NCBI GenBank assembly: GCA_965226545.1
Contig: OZ245364.1
Location: 2,542,001-2,606,000, forward strand
DNA length: 64,000 bases
Origin: JAHRAW01 sp965226545
GTDB lineage: Bacteria; Pseudomonadota; Gammaproteobacteria; Arenicellales; Poriferihabitantaceae
Direction: 5' to 3'
The position numbers were made by a program, and so were the translations under genes. A model generated the notes under the pieces. It saw only the letters and a program-made list of their open reading frames with translations, searched no databases and was not told the origin of the DNA. Positions 26,452 to 35,543 of this stretch are shown here, piece by piece; within the stretch, counting starts at the first letter, position 1; each line of letters opens with the position of its first letter.

Positions 26452-26682
26452 TTAGCCGCCGGTCACCGGCGGAAAGAATGCAATCTCATCGCCGTCTTCG
26501 ACCGCAGCATCCATATCGGCATATTCATAATTGCGCGCGCATAATAAATTATCCGGCGGCGGCGCATCGCTTAATGCGCGCCATGCATCGGCGATGGTCA
26601 TCGCGCCTTGATGCGGCACATCGCGCGCATCGACGCCGAGTTGTTGGCGCAATGCGGCGAAACATTTAATGCGAACTGTCAT
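26452..26682 (-). CDS. moaD: Molybdopterin synthase sulfur-carrier subunit
   Basis: A 76-residue ubiquitin-fold protein. Its C-terminal Gly-Gly (PPVTGG) is the site of adenylation and thiocarboxylation. FFPPVTGG and the length match MoaD. Transcribed with moaE. The divergent gene moaB starts about 180 nt away, so a bidirectional promoter region for cofactor genes lies at 26683-26865. Confidence 0.93.
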   Translation of the reverse strand: MTVRIKCFAALRQQLGVDARDVPHQGAMTIADAWRALSDAPPPDNLLCARNYEYADMDAAVEDGDEIAFFPPVTGG

Positions 26683-26865
26683 TTGGTTTCGATTGGTCGT
26701 CGATAATAAAAATTAAACCGCGAATTAAACCGCGAGAGTTCATTTAAGAATCAAATCGCCTGTACGATTGCAGCCAACGGCGATTATGCGATAATAACGC
26801 ATATTGACGAACGCATTAGTGATTGCATTAACGAATGCATTAACCCACAGTGACCAACAACCCCC

Positions 26866-27387
26866 ATGGCAAGCAAGCCGCAATTCATCGCCGTTAACAT
26901 CGCCGTGTTGACCGCATCGGACACGCGCGTTGAAGCCAACGACACCTCGGGCGATTTGTTGGTCGAGCGGTTGACCGCCGCCGGTCATCGATTAGCCAAG
27001 CGATGCATCGTCGCCGATGATGTTTGGCAAATTCGCGCGCGCGTAGCCGACTGGATTGCCGACGCCGACATTCAGGCGATTATCACCACCGGCGGCACCG
27101 GCATAAGCGGTCGCGACGGCAGCCCGGAAGCGATTGCGCCGTTGCTCGATAAAACTTTGCCCGGCTTTGGCGAGATGTTTCGCGTGTTGTCGTTCGATGA
27201 AATCGGCGCATCGACTTTACAATCGCGCACAATCGCCGGCGTCGCCAACGGCACTTATCTTTTTGTATTGCCGGGCTCGACGGCGGCATGCAAATTGGCA
27301 TGGGATAAATTAATCGCAGTGCAGTTGGATTATCGTACGCGCCCGTGCAACTTGGTGCAGATGATGCCGCGATTGTTGGAAAAGTAA
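26866..27387 (+). CDS. moaB: Molybdenum cofactor biosynthesis protein MoaB
   Basis: A MoeA/MogA/MoaB-fold protein that adenylates molybdopterin or serves a related role in metal insertion. The binding loop TTGGTGISGRDGSPEA is intact, followed by LPGFGEMFR and LPGSTAACKLAWDKL. The length (173) and the C-terminal R-P-C-N-L-V-Q-M-M-P fit MoaB better than MogA. Divergent from moaD-moaE. Confidence 0.9.
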   Translation: MASKPQFIAVNIAVLTASDTRVEANDTSGDLLVERLTAAGHRLAKRCIVADDVWQIRARVADWIADADIQAIITTGGTGISGRDGSPEAIAPLLDKTLPGFGEMFRVLSFDEIGASTLQSRTIAGVANGTYLFVLPGSTAACKLAWDKLIAVQLDYRTRPCNLVQMMPRLLEK

Positions 27388-27430
27388 CGACACAAGTAAA
27401 CTGCACAATCGAACTGCAACTTAACTCACA

Positions 27431-27661
27431 ATGTCAAAATACGAACAACACTTAAAATGGTTTGCGCTTGCGCTCGGCATAATCAGCACCATTACCATCG
27501 TGCAAAACTGGTATCCATGGACAATGGTTATCGGTTTGCCGTTTTGTTTAATTTGGGTGTATTGCGCATGGCTGCACACCGAACGACAGTTAAAATGGAT
27601 TAACATTTTATTCAGTGCGTTGTACGCCTACGGAATCATTAAATACCTTTTGAGTTTATAA
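27431..27661 (+). CDS. Small membrane protein of unknown function
   Basis: 76 residues with two or three hydrophobic helices (about 9-24, 30-47 and 58-74) and a central W-Y-P-W motif. No family is recognised. It ends 2 nt before parC, so the two may be cotranscribed. The even spread of codons and the tight spacing favour a real gene. Confidence 0.65.
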   Translation: MSKYEQHLKWFALALGIISTITIVQNWYPWTMVIGLPFCLIWVYCAWLHTERQLKWINILFSALYAYGIIKYLLSL

Positions 27662-27663
27662 CG

Positions 27664-29949
27664 ATGCCTCGTCCGGCCCCGCAAAAAAGTAACACCGTCG
27701 CACGCACCGACACCACCGTCGCGCAACTCGAACGACTGCCGCTTGGTGATTTCACCGAGCGCGCGTATCTGCATTATTCGATGTATGTGATACTCGACCG
27801 CGCGTTGCCGAACATTGCCGACGGGCTCAAGCCGGTGCAGCGGCGCATCATTTACGCGATGTCCGATTTGGGTTTGCATGCCGGCGCCAAGTTTAAAAAA
27901 TCAGCGCGCACGGTCGGCGATGTGTTGGGCAAGTTTCATCCGCACGGTGATTCGGCGTGTTATGAAGCGATGGTGTTGATGGCGCAGCCGTTTAGTTTTC
28001 GCTATCCGCTGGTCGATGGGCAGGGCAACTGGGGCAGTCAGGACGACCCCAAATCATTTGCGGCGATGAGATACACCGAATCGCGTTTGACTCAATATGC
28101 GCAATTGTTGCTCGAAGAGTTGGCGCACGGCACCGCCGATTGGGTTGGCAACTTCGACGGCACCTTGCGCGAACCAAAATTGTTGCCGGCGCGATTGCCG
28201 AATGTATTGTTGAACGGCGCCGCCGGCATTGCGGTCGGCATGGCGACCGACATCCCGCCGCACAACATGCGCGAAGTGGTCGGCGCATGCGTTCGATTGT
28301 TGGAAGATTCGCGCGCCAATTTGGATGCGTTATGCGAACACATCAAGGCGCCGGATTTTCCAACCGAAGCGGAAATCATCACCCCGCCGGATGAGATTCG
28401 CGCGATTTACGAAACCGGCGGCGGCGCGGTGCGTCAACGTGCGGTGTGGCAAATCGAAGGCGGCGATATTGTCATCACCGCTTTGCCGTATCAAGTTTCC
28501 GGTGCGCGCATCGCCGAACAAATCGCCGCGCAAATGACCGCGAAAAAATTGCCGATGGTGGTCGATTTGCGCGATGAATCCGACCATGAAAACCCGACGC
28601 GGTTGGTGATTGAACGCAAATCCAATCGTGTCGACGCCGACTCATTAATGTTGCATTTGTTTGCCACCACCGATTTGGAACGCAGTTATCGCGTCAACAT
28701 CAACATCATCGGTTTGGACGGTCGTCCGGCGGTGTTCGATTTAAAAACGTTGCTTACGCAATGGCTCGAGTATCGTCTCGACACGGTCAAACGCCGTCTG
28801 CAGTTTCGTTTCGATAAAGTTATCGAACGCCTGCATATTTTGGACGGCTTATCGATTGCGTTTTTAAACATCGATGAGGTGATTGCAATCATCCGCCATC
28901 AAGACAAACCCAAACCGGCGTTGATGAAAAAATTCGCGTTAAGCGACGCGCAAGCCGAATCGATTTTGGAATTGAAACTGCGCCACTTGGCAAAACTCGA
29001 AGAGGAAAAAATTCGCGCCGAACAAAAGCAATTGGCGGATGAACGCAAAAAACTTGAGTTGGTGCTTAAATCGCGCAAGCGATTAAAGACGCTGGTGCGC
29101 AATGAATTAATCGCCGACGCCGAACAACACGGCGATGTGCGACGCGCACCGCTTGCCGTGCGCGCACCGGCCAAGGCGATGGATTACAACGCAATCGCGC
29201 CGACCGAATCCGTCACTGTGGTGCTGTCGACCAAAGGGTTTATTCGCGCGGCGAAGGGGCATGAGGTCGACGTCGCCGGCTTGACCTATAAACCCGGCGA
29301 TGCGCCGCTGTGTGCGGTGCGCGGCAAGACCAATCAATTGCTCAGCGCCATCGATTCATTCGGCAGTTGCTATTCGCTCAACGCGCACACGCTGCCGTCG
29401 GCGCGCAGTTTTGGCGAACCGGTCAGCGGTGGGCTTAACCCGCGCGCCGGCGCAACTTTTTGCGGCTTGATGATGGGCGATGCAAACAGCGCGCAGTTGT
29501 TATGCACTGATTCGGGTTATGGTTTTGTCGTCAAGTTGGGCGATGTGCAATCGCGCGTCAAAGCCGGCAAGACGGTGATGCGCGCAGGCGATGCCGGCAT
29601 ATTGGTGCCAACGCCGGTGTTGGATATTAAGAAAGACCGTGTCGCGATGGTCACCGCCGCCGGTCGTTTATTAATCGTGCGCGTAAAAGAATTGCCGCAG
29701 ATGAGCAAAGGGCGCGGCGTGAAAATTATTAACATCGACTCCAAAAAATATTCGAGCGGCGAAGACCGTGCCGTCGCGGTTGGCGTATTGCATGCCGGCG
29801 ATTGTTTGCGCATATCCTCCGGCAAACAGCATCTCAACTTAAAGCCCGCCGATTGCGAACATTATTTCGGCGCGCGCGCGCGCAGCGGACAATTGTTGCC
29901 GCGCGGCTTTCGTCAAGTGCATACGATGCAGGTTGTGCGTAAAGTTTAA
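27664..29949 (+). CDS. parC: DNA topoisomerase IV subunit A
   Basis: The type IIA topoisomerase breakage-reunion subunit that decatenates chromosomes with ParE. The N-terminal ERAYLHYSMYVILDRALPN and GLKPVQRRIIYAMSDLGL are diagnostic. The catalytic Tyr is Tyr137 in MRYTESRL. The quinolone-region HPHGDSACYEAMV carries the expected Ser and Glu-type positions. The C-terminal domain lacks the GyrA box, supporting ParC over GyrA. 761 residues. Confidence 0.95.
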   Translation: MPRPAPQKSNTVARTDTTVAQLERLPLGDFTERAYLHYSMYVILDRALPNIADGLKPVQRRIIYAMSDLGLHAGAKFKKSARTVGDVLGKFHPHGDSACYEAMVLMAQPFSFRYPLVDGQGNWGSQDDPKSFAAMRYTESRLTQYAQLLLEELAHGTADWVGNFDGTLREPKLLPARLPNVLLNGAAGIAVGMATDIPPHNMREVVGACVRLLEDSRANLDALCEHIKAPDFPTEAEIITPPDEIRAIYETGGGAVRQRAVWQIEGGDIVITALPYQVSGARIAEQIAAQMTAKKLPMVVDLRDESDHENPTRLVIERKSNRVDADSLMLHLFATTDLERSYRVNINIIGLDGRPAVFDLKTLLTQWLEYRLDTVKRRLQFRFDKVIERLHILDGLSIAFLNIDEVIAIIRHQDKPKPALMKKFALSDAQAESILELKLRHLAKLEEEKIRAEQKQLADERKKLELVLKSRKRLKTLVRNELIADAEQHGDVRRAPLAVRAPAKAMDYNAIAPTESVTVVLSTKGFIRAAKGHEVDVAGLTYKPGDAPLCAVRGKTNQLLSAIDSFGSCYSLNAHTLPSARSFGEPVSGGLNPRAGATFCGLMMGDANSAQLLCTDSGYGFVVKLGDVQSRVKAGKTVMRAGDAGILVPTPVLDIKKDRVAMVTAAGRLLIVRVKELPQMSKGRGVKIINIDSKKYSSGEDRAVAVGVLHAGDCLRISSGKQHLNLKPADCEHYFGARARSGQLLPRGFRQVHTMQVVRKV

Positions 29950-29988
29950 CTTGTCACTTAACTTGTCACTTAATAAAGGTGCATCCAA

Positions 29989-30894
29989 ATGAACTCGAAA
30001 CCGCAAATCAACGAAGCATTATTCGAATCCAACTTATCGAAGTTGGAATTACTGCACCGCGGCAAGGTGCGCGATATGTATGCAATCGACGATGCGCATT
30101 TGTTAATCGTCACCTCCGACCGCATCTCGGCATTCGATGTCGTGTTGCCGCAACCGATTCCCGGCAAGGGTGAAGTGTTAACCCGCGTCGCCAATTTTTG
30201 GTTTGCGCGCAGCCAACATTACATTGCCAATCATTTAAGTGACCTTGCGCTCGATGCGGTCGTACCCAACATCGATGAACGCAATGCACTCGGTGCACGT
30301 GCTGCAGTGGTTAAGCGGCTTGCACCATTACCGATTGAAGCAATTGTGCGCGGCTATTTAATCGGTTCGGGTTGGAAGGATTATCAGCAAAGCGGAATGT
30401 TATGCGGCATCGCCCTGCCGAGCGGTTTGCAACAAGCCGCGCAATTGCCGGCGCCGTTGTATACGCCATCGACCAAAGCCGCCGTTGGTGCGCATGATGA
30501 AAACATCAGTTATGGCGACACCATCGAATTGGTCGGCGACGATGTTGCCGAACAAGTGCGTCGATTAAGTGTGCGCTTGTATCTCGAAGCGGCCGAGTAT
30601 GCGCGCACGCGCGGCATCATCATCGCCGATACCAAGTTCGAGTTTGGTCTCGATGCGCAAGGGCAACTGCATTTAATCGACGAGGTGTTGACGCCGGATT
30701 CATCGCGGTTTTGGCCGGCTGACCAATATCAACCGGGCGGCAGCCCGCCGAGTTATGACAAGCAATTTGTGCGCGATTATTTGGAAACTTTGGATTGGGA
30801 TAAGACCGCGCCGGGGCCGGAATTGCCGGACGAGATTATTGCGCGTACGGCGCAAAAGTATGCGGAGGCGGAACGGGTGTTGACGGCGAAGTGA
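29989..30894 (+). CDS. purC: SAICAR synthase
   Basis: A purine biosynthesis ligase joining CAIR and aspartate. KVRDMYAIDDAHLLIVTSDRISAFDV and EAIVRGYLIGSGWKDY are the two hallmark blocks; LIDEVLTPDSSRFW completes the active site. At 301 residues it is the longer form with an insertion relative to E. coli PurC (237). It lies 39 nt after parC across a short repeated CTTGTCACTTAA stretch. Confidence 0.95.
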   Translation: MNSKPQINEALFESNLSKLELLHRGKVRDMYAIDDAHLLIVTSDRISAFDVVLPQPIPGKGEVLTRVANFWFARSQHYIANHLSDLALDAVVPNIDERNALGARAAVVKRLAPLPIEAIVRGYLIGSGWKDYQQSGMLCGIALPSGLQQAAQLPAPLYTPSTKAAVGAHDENISYGDTIELVGDDVAEQVRRLSVRLYLEAAEYARTRGIIIADTKFEFGLDAQGQLHLIDEVLTPDSSRFWPADQYQPGGSPPSYDKQFVRDYLETLDWDKTAPGPELPDEIIARTAQKYAEAERVLTAK

Positions 30895-30963
30895 AACGGT
30901 GACGATTAAGTGCCATGTCGAACTGCGCGCACAGTTAATGTTACGCGGACAGTTTATAACCAA

Positions 30964-31863
30964 TTACGAACCCGTCAAAAACCCTGCACGCGACAAAAAG
31001 GTTTTAAAGAATCCCAATTGTTTTTTCTCCTGCGGGTCGACTCGATTGCCAAGTGCGCGTTCCAAATCGCGCCGTCCTTTCGCGCCGAGATATCGGCTGT
31101 TGGCGAAGTTTAACTTCAACACCCGCTGAGACGATTTCGACAAATCGGTCAACCCCATATCTCGGTAACTAAACATCAACAACGCCAACGCCTCTTCGAG
31201 CGACGGCGTGGTGTCGTATTTTTCTACGATGCCTTTGGCGCGATTGACCACCGCAACATTCGCATTGCGCGAAAAATAATACGCCGCCACCGCCAACTCA
31301 TGTCGCGCCAATGAATCATACAAATACTCGGCGCGCCCGCGCGCTTCGGGCGCGTATTGGCTGCTCGGGAATAAGGTATAGACATCCTTAAACGCTTCAT
31401 ACGCCTCGCGCGTGATGCTTGCATCGCGGTCGCTTAAATCATCGCGCCCGGTCAATCGCCCGAACAACGAATTGTTTTCATGATAATTCGCCAGCCCTTT
31501 GACGAAGTATGCATAGTCGACTGATTCATGTTGCGGATGCAGTTTGATGAATCGGTCGGCGGCGGCGACGGTCAATGCGGTTTCATCTTGACGATAGCGC
31601 GCATAAATCGTATCGAGTTGCGCTTGTTCGGCATACACGCCATACGGATATTTCGCTTCGAGCGCGCGCAAACTTTCAATCGCAGTCGCCCAGTTTTTAT
31701 CGTCGAGGTCTTTCTTTGCGATGGCGTACATCTCCGCCGCCGACAATTCCGGCTCCGGTTTGGGCGAGCAACCGATAAGCGTTGCACCGAGTAATGCGGT
31801 GAACGCAATCGCTATAAACGACTTGCGATGGGTTTGGGTGATTGAGTTGTCGACTGTATACAT
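30964..31863 (-). CDS. bamD: Outer membrane assembly lipoprotein BamD
   Basis: A lipoprotein of the BAM complex with TPR-like helices. The signal peptide ends at LIGC (lipid-modified Cys near 33). The family block YAEQAQLDTIYARYRQDE and D-R-F-I-K-L-H-P-Q-H are clear, followed by YLYDSLARHELAVAAYYFSR. I took the ATG at 31863 (MYTVDNS) since upstream codons do not look like BamD. It is divergent from rluD, the conserved gammaproteobacterial arrangement. Confidence 0.94.
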   Translation of the reverse strand: MYTVDNSITQTHRKSFIAIAFTALLGATLIGCSPKPEPELSAAEMYAIAKKDLDDKNWATAIESLRALEAKYPYGVYAEQAQLDTIYARYRQDETALTVAAADRFIKLHPQHESVDYAYFVKGLANYHENNSLFGRLTGRDDLSDRDASITREAYEAFKDVYTLFPSSQYAPEARGRAEYLYDSLARHELAVAAYYFSRNANVAVVNRAKGIVEKYDTTPSLEEALALLMFSYRDMGLTDLSKSSQRVLKLNFANSRYLGAKGRRDLERALGNRVDPQEKKQLGFFKTFLSRAGFLTGS

Positions 31864-32037
31864 TGCAATGCGGCGAATGAAGTTTGGATAAGTGGCGGGC
31901 ATAACGAAAGCATTCGTAAACGAACTTTGGAAAAACAACCCTTGCCTTGCAGGTAAAATCCGCAAGCCGCGCGATTTTGCCATACCGCACATTAATTTGC
32001 CAACCCCGCCGCACGTTATTTGCCATAGGTTACTTAA

Positions 32038-32997
32038 ATGTCACCCTCCGCCCCACCGCTTCGCTTCGAAATCGACGCCGAATTATCCGGCGCGCGATTG
32101 GATAAGGCCTTGGCGACGCTGTTGCCGGCGCATTCACGCGCGGCGGTGCAGCGGTGGATTAAGGATAAGCAAGTGCGCGTAGACGGCAACCCCGTCGCGC
32201 AAAAACATCGCTTGGTACTTGGCGAAGTTGTCGAGGTGTGCATACCGGAAACCGAACCCGCCGATTGGCGCGCGCAACAAATGCCGCTCGATATTGTGCA
32301 TTCTGATGATGAGTTGTTGGTCATCAACAAACCGCCCGGCTTGGTCGTACACCCCGGCGCCGGTCGCGCGGACAGCACTTTATTAAACGGTTTGTTACAT
32401 TTCGATGATGCATTGCGCAAGGTCGCGCGCGCCGGCATCGTGCATCGTCTCGATAAGGACACTTCCGGTTTGTTGGTTATCGCGCGCACCGAAGTCGCGC
32501 GATTAAACTTAATCGAACAGTTGTCGGCGCGCACGATGCATCGAAGTTATATCGCAGTCGTACACGGCACCCCAATCGCCGGCATGCGCATCGACCAACC
32601 GATAGGCAGACATCATCGAGACCGTTTGCGAATGTGTGTCACGCACAACGGCAAGCCGGCGGCGACGCGCATATCGATAATCCAAAAATTCCGCGCGCAC
32701 AGCGTCTTGCGCGCCGAGTTGGAAAGCGGACGCACCCATCAAATCCGCGTGCATCTGCAATACGCCGGCTATCCGATTGTCGGCGATAAGTTATACGGCG
32801 GGCGAATGCGTCAAGTGCGCGGCGCGGGCGATGCATTGCGCGATGCACTGCAACAGTTTAATCGTCAGGCGTTGCATGCCGAACATCTTGCGTTGGTGCA
32901 TCCGCGTGACAATAAATTATGCGAATGGCGTTGCGAACCGCCGGCGGATTTGCAAAATTTGATTGCGCAGTTGGAGGCGGATGATGGACGAGGTTGA
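32038..32997 (+). CDS. rluD: 23S rRNA pseudouridine synthase RluD
   Basis: Makes pseudouridines in helix 69 of 23S rRNA. An N-terminal S4 domain (about 15-75) precedes the catalytic domain, with the nucleophile Asp in HRLDKDTSGLL. The segment LESGRTHQIRVHLQY is typical. 319 residues. Divergent from bamD. Confidence 0.95.
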   Translation: MSPSAPPLRFEIDAELSGARLDKALATLLPAHSRAAVQRWIKDKQVRVDGNPVAQKHRLVLGEVVEVCIPETEPADWRAQQMPLDIVHSDDELLVINKPPGLVVHPGAGRADSTLLNGLLHFDDALRKVARAGIVHRLDKDTSGLLVIARTEVARLNLIEQLSARTMHRSYIAVVHGTPIAGMRIDQPIGRHHRDRLRMCVTHNGKPAATRISIIQKFRAHSVLRAELESGRTHQIRVHLQYAGYPIVGDKLYGGRMRQVRGAGDALRDALQQFNRQALHAEHLALVHPRDNKLCEWRCEPPADLQNLIAQLEADDGRG

Positions 32998-33094
32998 CGA
33001 CGACGAGGCACTATGTAACGCACTGCGCATTGCAATTAGTTGATTATGAATTCCAGATGCAGTGTTTATGCGGGTTGGGCGGGGTTTGGGCGTG

Positions 33095-33126
33095 AAAAAG
33101 GCGGCAATGGGGTTGCCATTGCCGCC
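33095..33126 (-). terminator. Shared terminator, copy B
   Basis: A perfect 11-bp stem of GGCGGCAATGG with its complement and a 5-nt loop, ending in TTTTT on the minus strand, 30 nt after the stop of the 182-residue secreted protein. The 27-nt hairpin is identical to that at 33948-33974. Confidence 0.85.
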
Positions 33127-33154
33127 GGGGTGATTAAACGAGGATTTATTCCCG

Positions 33155-33703
33155 TCAATTTAATTTCCTGCAAATGTACTTTCTGTTGCCTCTGTCTTTG
33201 GGATACCAGGGGTCAAAGCACGCTTGATACGTGGTGATCTTGCCAGGTTCACCAAAGATTGTCGTTCGACCGTGGGGGTCAACATGGTTCGACCCGTATC
33301 TACCTCGTTGGCAATTTGAGTATGACTTTGTGCCGTTTTTCACACAGTATCGGATGTTCACTTTGCGACCGCATGAATTTACGGCAAAGTCGAACTCAGC
33401 CGTCCACTCGCCTGCTTTTTCGATTGAGATGCAGTGACCGGCGTAAGCGTCTTCACCGGCGTCATCGGTGTCAGCAGATTCAGTTGTAGAAGACGTCCGC
33501 AACGCATCGCGAATCGCCTCAGCCAAGTCATCGGTGTTAGTGGATTCAGTAGAAGGCCCCAGCAACTTCTTGCGCATCTCCTCAGCCCAAGCGGCGGCGG
33601 CGGCAGCGTCGTCAGCGAGTGCGGTTGTAGATGGCATCATCAATGCGGAAGCAAAACACACGCCAAAGGTTAAAGCGAAGAAAAATGATTTAGCAGATTT
33701 CAT
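33155..33703 (-). CDS. Secreted Cys-rich protein of unknown function
   Basis: 182 residues with a clear signal peptide (MKSAKSFFFALTFGVCFASA, then cleavage after about A-L-A). The middle is low complexity, rich in Ser/Thr/Asp/Ala. The C-terminal 95 residues hold six cysteines with spacing suggesting disulfides, and aromatic blocks such as GEWTAEFDFAVNSCGRKVNI and FDPWYPKDRGNRKYIC. I do not recognise the family. It is driven by leader copy B and closed by the shared terminator. The ATG at 33703 has a weak GGGA box. Confidence 0.7.
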   Translation of the reverse strand: MKSAKSFFFALTFGVCFASALMMPSTTALADDAAAAAAWAEEMRKKLLGPSTESTNTDDLAEAIRDALRTSSTTESADTDDAGEDAYAGHCISIEKAGEWTAEFDFAVNSCGRKVNIRYCVKNGTKSYSNCQRGRYGSNHVDPHGRTTIFGEPGKITTYQACFDPWYPKDRGNRKYICRKLN

Positions 33704-33732
33704 TGGGAATCCCGGATTGAAATTGAAAGTTT

Positions 33733-33905
33733 CCGGCACACCATGGTGCCGGGTCTTTGCACTATCAACCAGTGATTGAAGTTCCCGCTATTTCCGCAGA
33801 GACCCTTGCGGGCGATTCAGCGGTGTTTTATTTACGAGAGGCCCGACGAGCGGAACTGGGTAATAGTGCGAAACGGATATTGCCAAATTCGCGTTGGCGT
33901 GTCAA
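33733..33905 (-). promoter_or_regulatory. Conserved promoter plus structured leader, copy B
   Basis: TTGACA (33900-33905) and CAATAT (33877-33882) are 17 bp apart. The transcript would start near 33870, giving a leader of about 165 nt. GCACTAT..CCAGT near its start can pair with ACTGG..ATAGTGC about 80 nt on. CTCGTCGGG and TCTCGTAAATAAAACACC lie between, then GCGGAAATAGCGGGAACTTC. A final hairpin CCGGCAC/GTGTGCCGG ends about 30 nt before the ATG. Confidence 0.75.
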
Positions 33906-33941
33906 CACACCACACAATCTCGGCGGTTTGTTGGTGGTGAC

Positions 33942-33974
33942 AAAAAAGGCGGCAATGGGGTTGCCATTGCCGCC
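33942..33974 (-). terminator. Shared terminator, copy C
   Basis: The same 27-nt hairpin as at 33100-33126, with TTTTTT on the minus strand. It lies about 50 nt after the stop of the 110-residue lipoprotein and 37 nt before the -35 box of leader B. Confidence 0.85.
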
Positions 33975-34026
33975 GGTGAGGATGGAACTTTGTAGTCCGC
34001 CGACTTGATTGGCGGATTAAAATTCC

Positions 34027-34359
34027 CTACTGGTCTTTGCAGGCATATAGGAAGTGCACGAACGTACAGCGGTTTTTGTTGAATGCTCTGACGCACCTCT
34101 TAGACAGGTACACTGCCTCCGACTTTTTCTCACTGAAATTGGCACAGCCATCGTTTGCTGCGTCTTCAATTTCGCTCGCGGTTGCGGTATTGATGCGCAC
34201 TCTAGGGAGAAAAAATGAATCGGTCAGTGATGTGTGCTCAAGTTCAACTATCACTTTGTCATCGTCGATATCAACGATTTGTGGCGCCCTGTGAAAAGAC
34301 GTTGCACATCCAGAAATGAAAATGCAACCGACAATCGCGGTTAAAAACAACTTTTTCAT
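34027..34359 (-). CDS. Small lipoprotein of unknown function
   Basis: 110 residues. MKKLFLTAIVGCIFISGC is a lipoprotein signal with the lipobox I-S-G-C (Cys18). The mature part contains four more cysteines (D-G-C, R-C-V-R, R-C-T and A-C-K). No family is recognised. A GAGGAAA box precedes the ATG. It sits between leader C and the shared terminator, tandem with the cassette carrying the secreted Cys-rich protein. Confidence 0.7.
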   Translation of the reverse strand: MKKLFLTAIVGCIFISGCATSFHRAPQIVDIDDDKVIVELEHTSLTDSFFLPRVRINTATASEIEDAANDGCANFSEKKSEAVYLSKRCVRAFNKNRCTFVHFLYACKDQ

Positions 34360-34392
34360 TTTGAATTTCCTCGCAATGAAATGATTGACATT

Positions 34393-34562
34393 CCGGCTCG
34401 GTGCCGGGCCTTTGCACTGTCAATCAGATACTGAAGTTCCCGCTATTTCCGCAGAGCCGCCCTTGCGAGCGATTCCAACGGTGTTTTATTTACGAGAGAC
34501 CCGACGAGTGAACTGACTAATAGTGCGAAACGGATATTACCCAACCCCCGCCGCCATGTCAA
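34393..34562 (-). promoter_or_regulatory. Conserved promoter plus structured leader, copy C
   Basis: TTGACA (34557-34562) and TAATAT (34534-34539) with 17-bp spacing. Leader of about 168 nt. GCACTATTAGTCAG can pair with CTGATTGACAGTGC. The conserved CTCGTCGGGTCTCTCGTAAA and GCGGAAATAGCGGGAACTTC blocks follow, then a CCGGC/GCCGG hairpin before the ATG. Confidence 0.75.
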
Positions 34563-34573
34563 TGCATCTCGAA

Positions 34574-35443
34574 CTAAACAACCCGCAAAGAAAAATCCAC
34601 CGCCGTCAAATGTTTGGTAAGCGCACCAATCGAAATGTAATCGACGCCGGTTGCCGCAATGTCGCGCAAATTATCGAACGACACATTGCCGGATACTTCC
34701 AACGCCACCCGCCCATCCGCCAACGCCACGGCTTTTTTCATCAGCGGCAAATCAAAATTATCCAGCAGCACACGGTCAACCCCGACATCAATCGCCGATT
34801 GCAACTGCGCCAACGATTCGACTTCGACTTCGATAAATCCATTGTGCGAATCGGCGGCGCGCAATTGTGCAACCGCCTCGGCAATGCCGCCGGCGGCGGT
34901 GATGTGATTCTCTTTAATCAACACCGCATCGAACAAACCGAAACGATGATTGACGCCGCCGCCAACCGCGACTGCATATTTTTGCGCGGCGCGTAAGCCG
35001 GGGATGGTTTTGCGCGTATCCAAAATTTGCGTGCGCGTATCGAGTGCGGCGACGGCATCGACATAGCGGCGCGTGATGCTCGCCGTGCCGGATAAAGTTT
35101 GCAACAAATTAATCGCAGTGCGCTCCGCCGACATCATCGCGCGCGTGTTGGCGCGTATATCGCACACCACATCGCCGGGCTGCAACACATCGCCATCGAC
35201 ATAATGCCAATCAATCGCCGCCGCCGAATCCAATCGCGCAAACGCCCGCGCAAACCAAAGCGCGCCGCACAGCACGGCGGACTCTCGACAAGTTAATTGC
35301 GCATGCGCGCGCGCATCGGGCGCGATTAACGCGGCGGTTAAATCGCCGTCGCGCAAATCCTCCGCCAGCGCATCGCCGATAAGTTTATCGATGGCGGCAT
35401 CGGGCGGCGGCGCAATTGGTTTGGATGCATTCATAAGATTCAT
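34574..35443 (-). CDS. nadC: Nicotinate-nucleotide pyrophosphorylase
   Basis: Quinolinate phosphoribosyltransferase of NAD synthesis. LQTLSGTASITRRYVDAV and TRKTIPGLRAAQKYAVAVGG are family blocks. HRFGLFDAVLIKENHI carries substrate-binding residues, and SGNVSFDNLRDIAATGVDYIS is the C-terminal phosphate site. The start is the ATG at 35443 or 35434. No nadA or nadB is nearby. Confidence 0.95.
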   Translation of the reverse strand: MNLMNASKPIAPPPDAAIDKLIGDALAEDLRDGDLTAALIAPDARAHAQLTCRESAVLCGALWFARAFARLDSAAAIDWHYVDGDVLQPGDVVCDIRANTRAMMSAERTAINLLQTLSGTASITRRYVDAVAALDTRTQILDTRKTIPGLRAAQKYAVAVGGGVNHRFGLFDAVLIKENHITAAGGIAEAVAQLRAADSHNGFIEVEVESLAQLQSAIDVGVDRVLLDNFDLPLMKKAVALADGRVALEVSGNVSFDNLRDIAATGVDYISIGALTKHLTAVDFSLRVV

Positions 35444-35543
35444 TTAATATACACATCGCACATCGCGCCGCGCGGCTTGTTATACTTGCGCGGCATTCAT
35501 TTATCCGCAACAACTCAACTCAACAATTCAGCAGCCGCAGATT

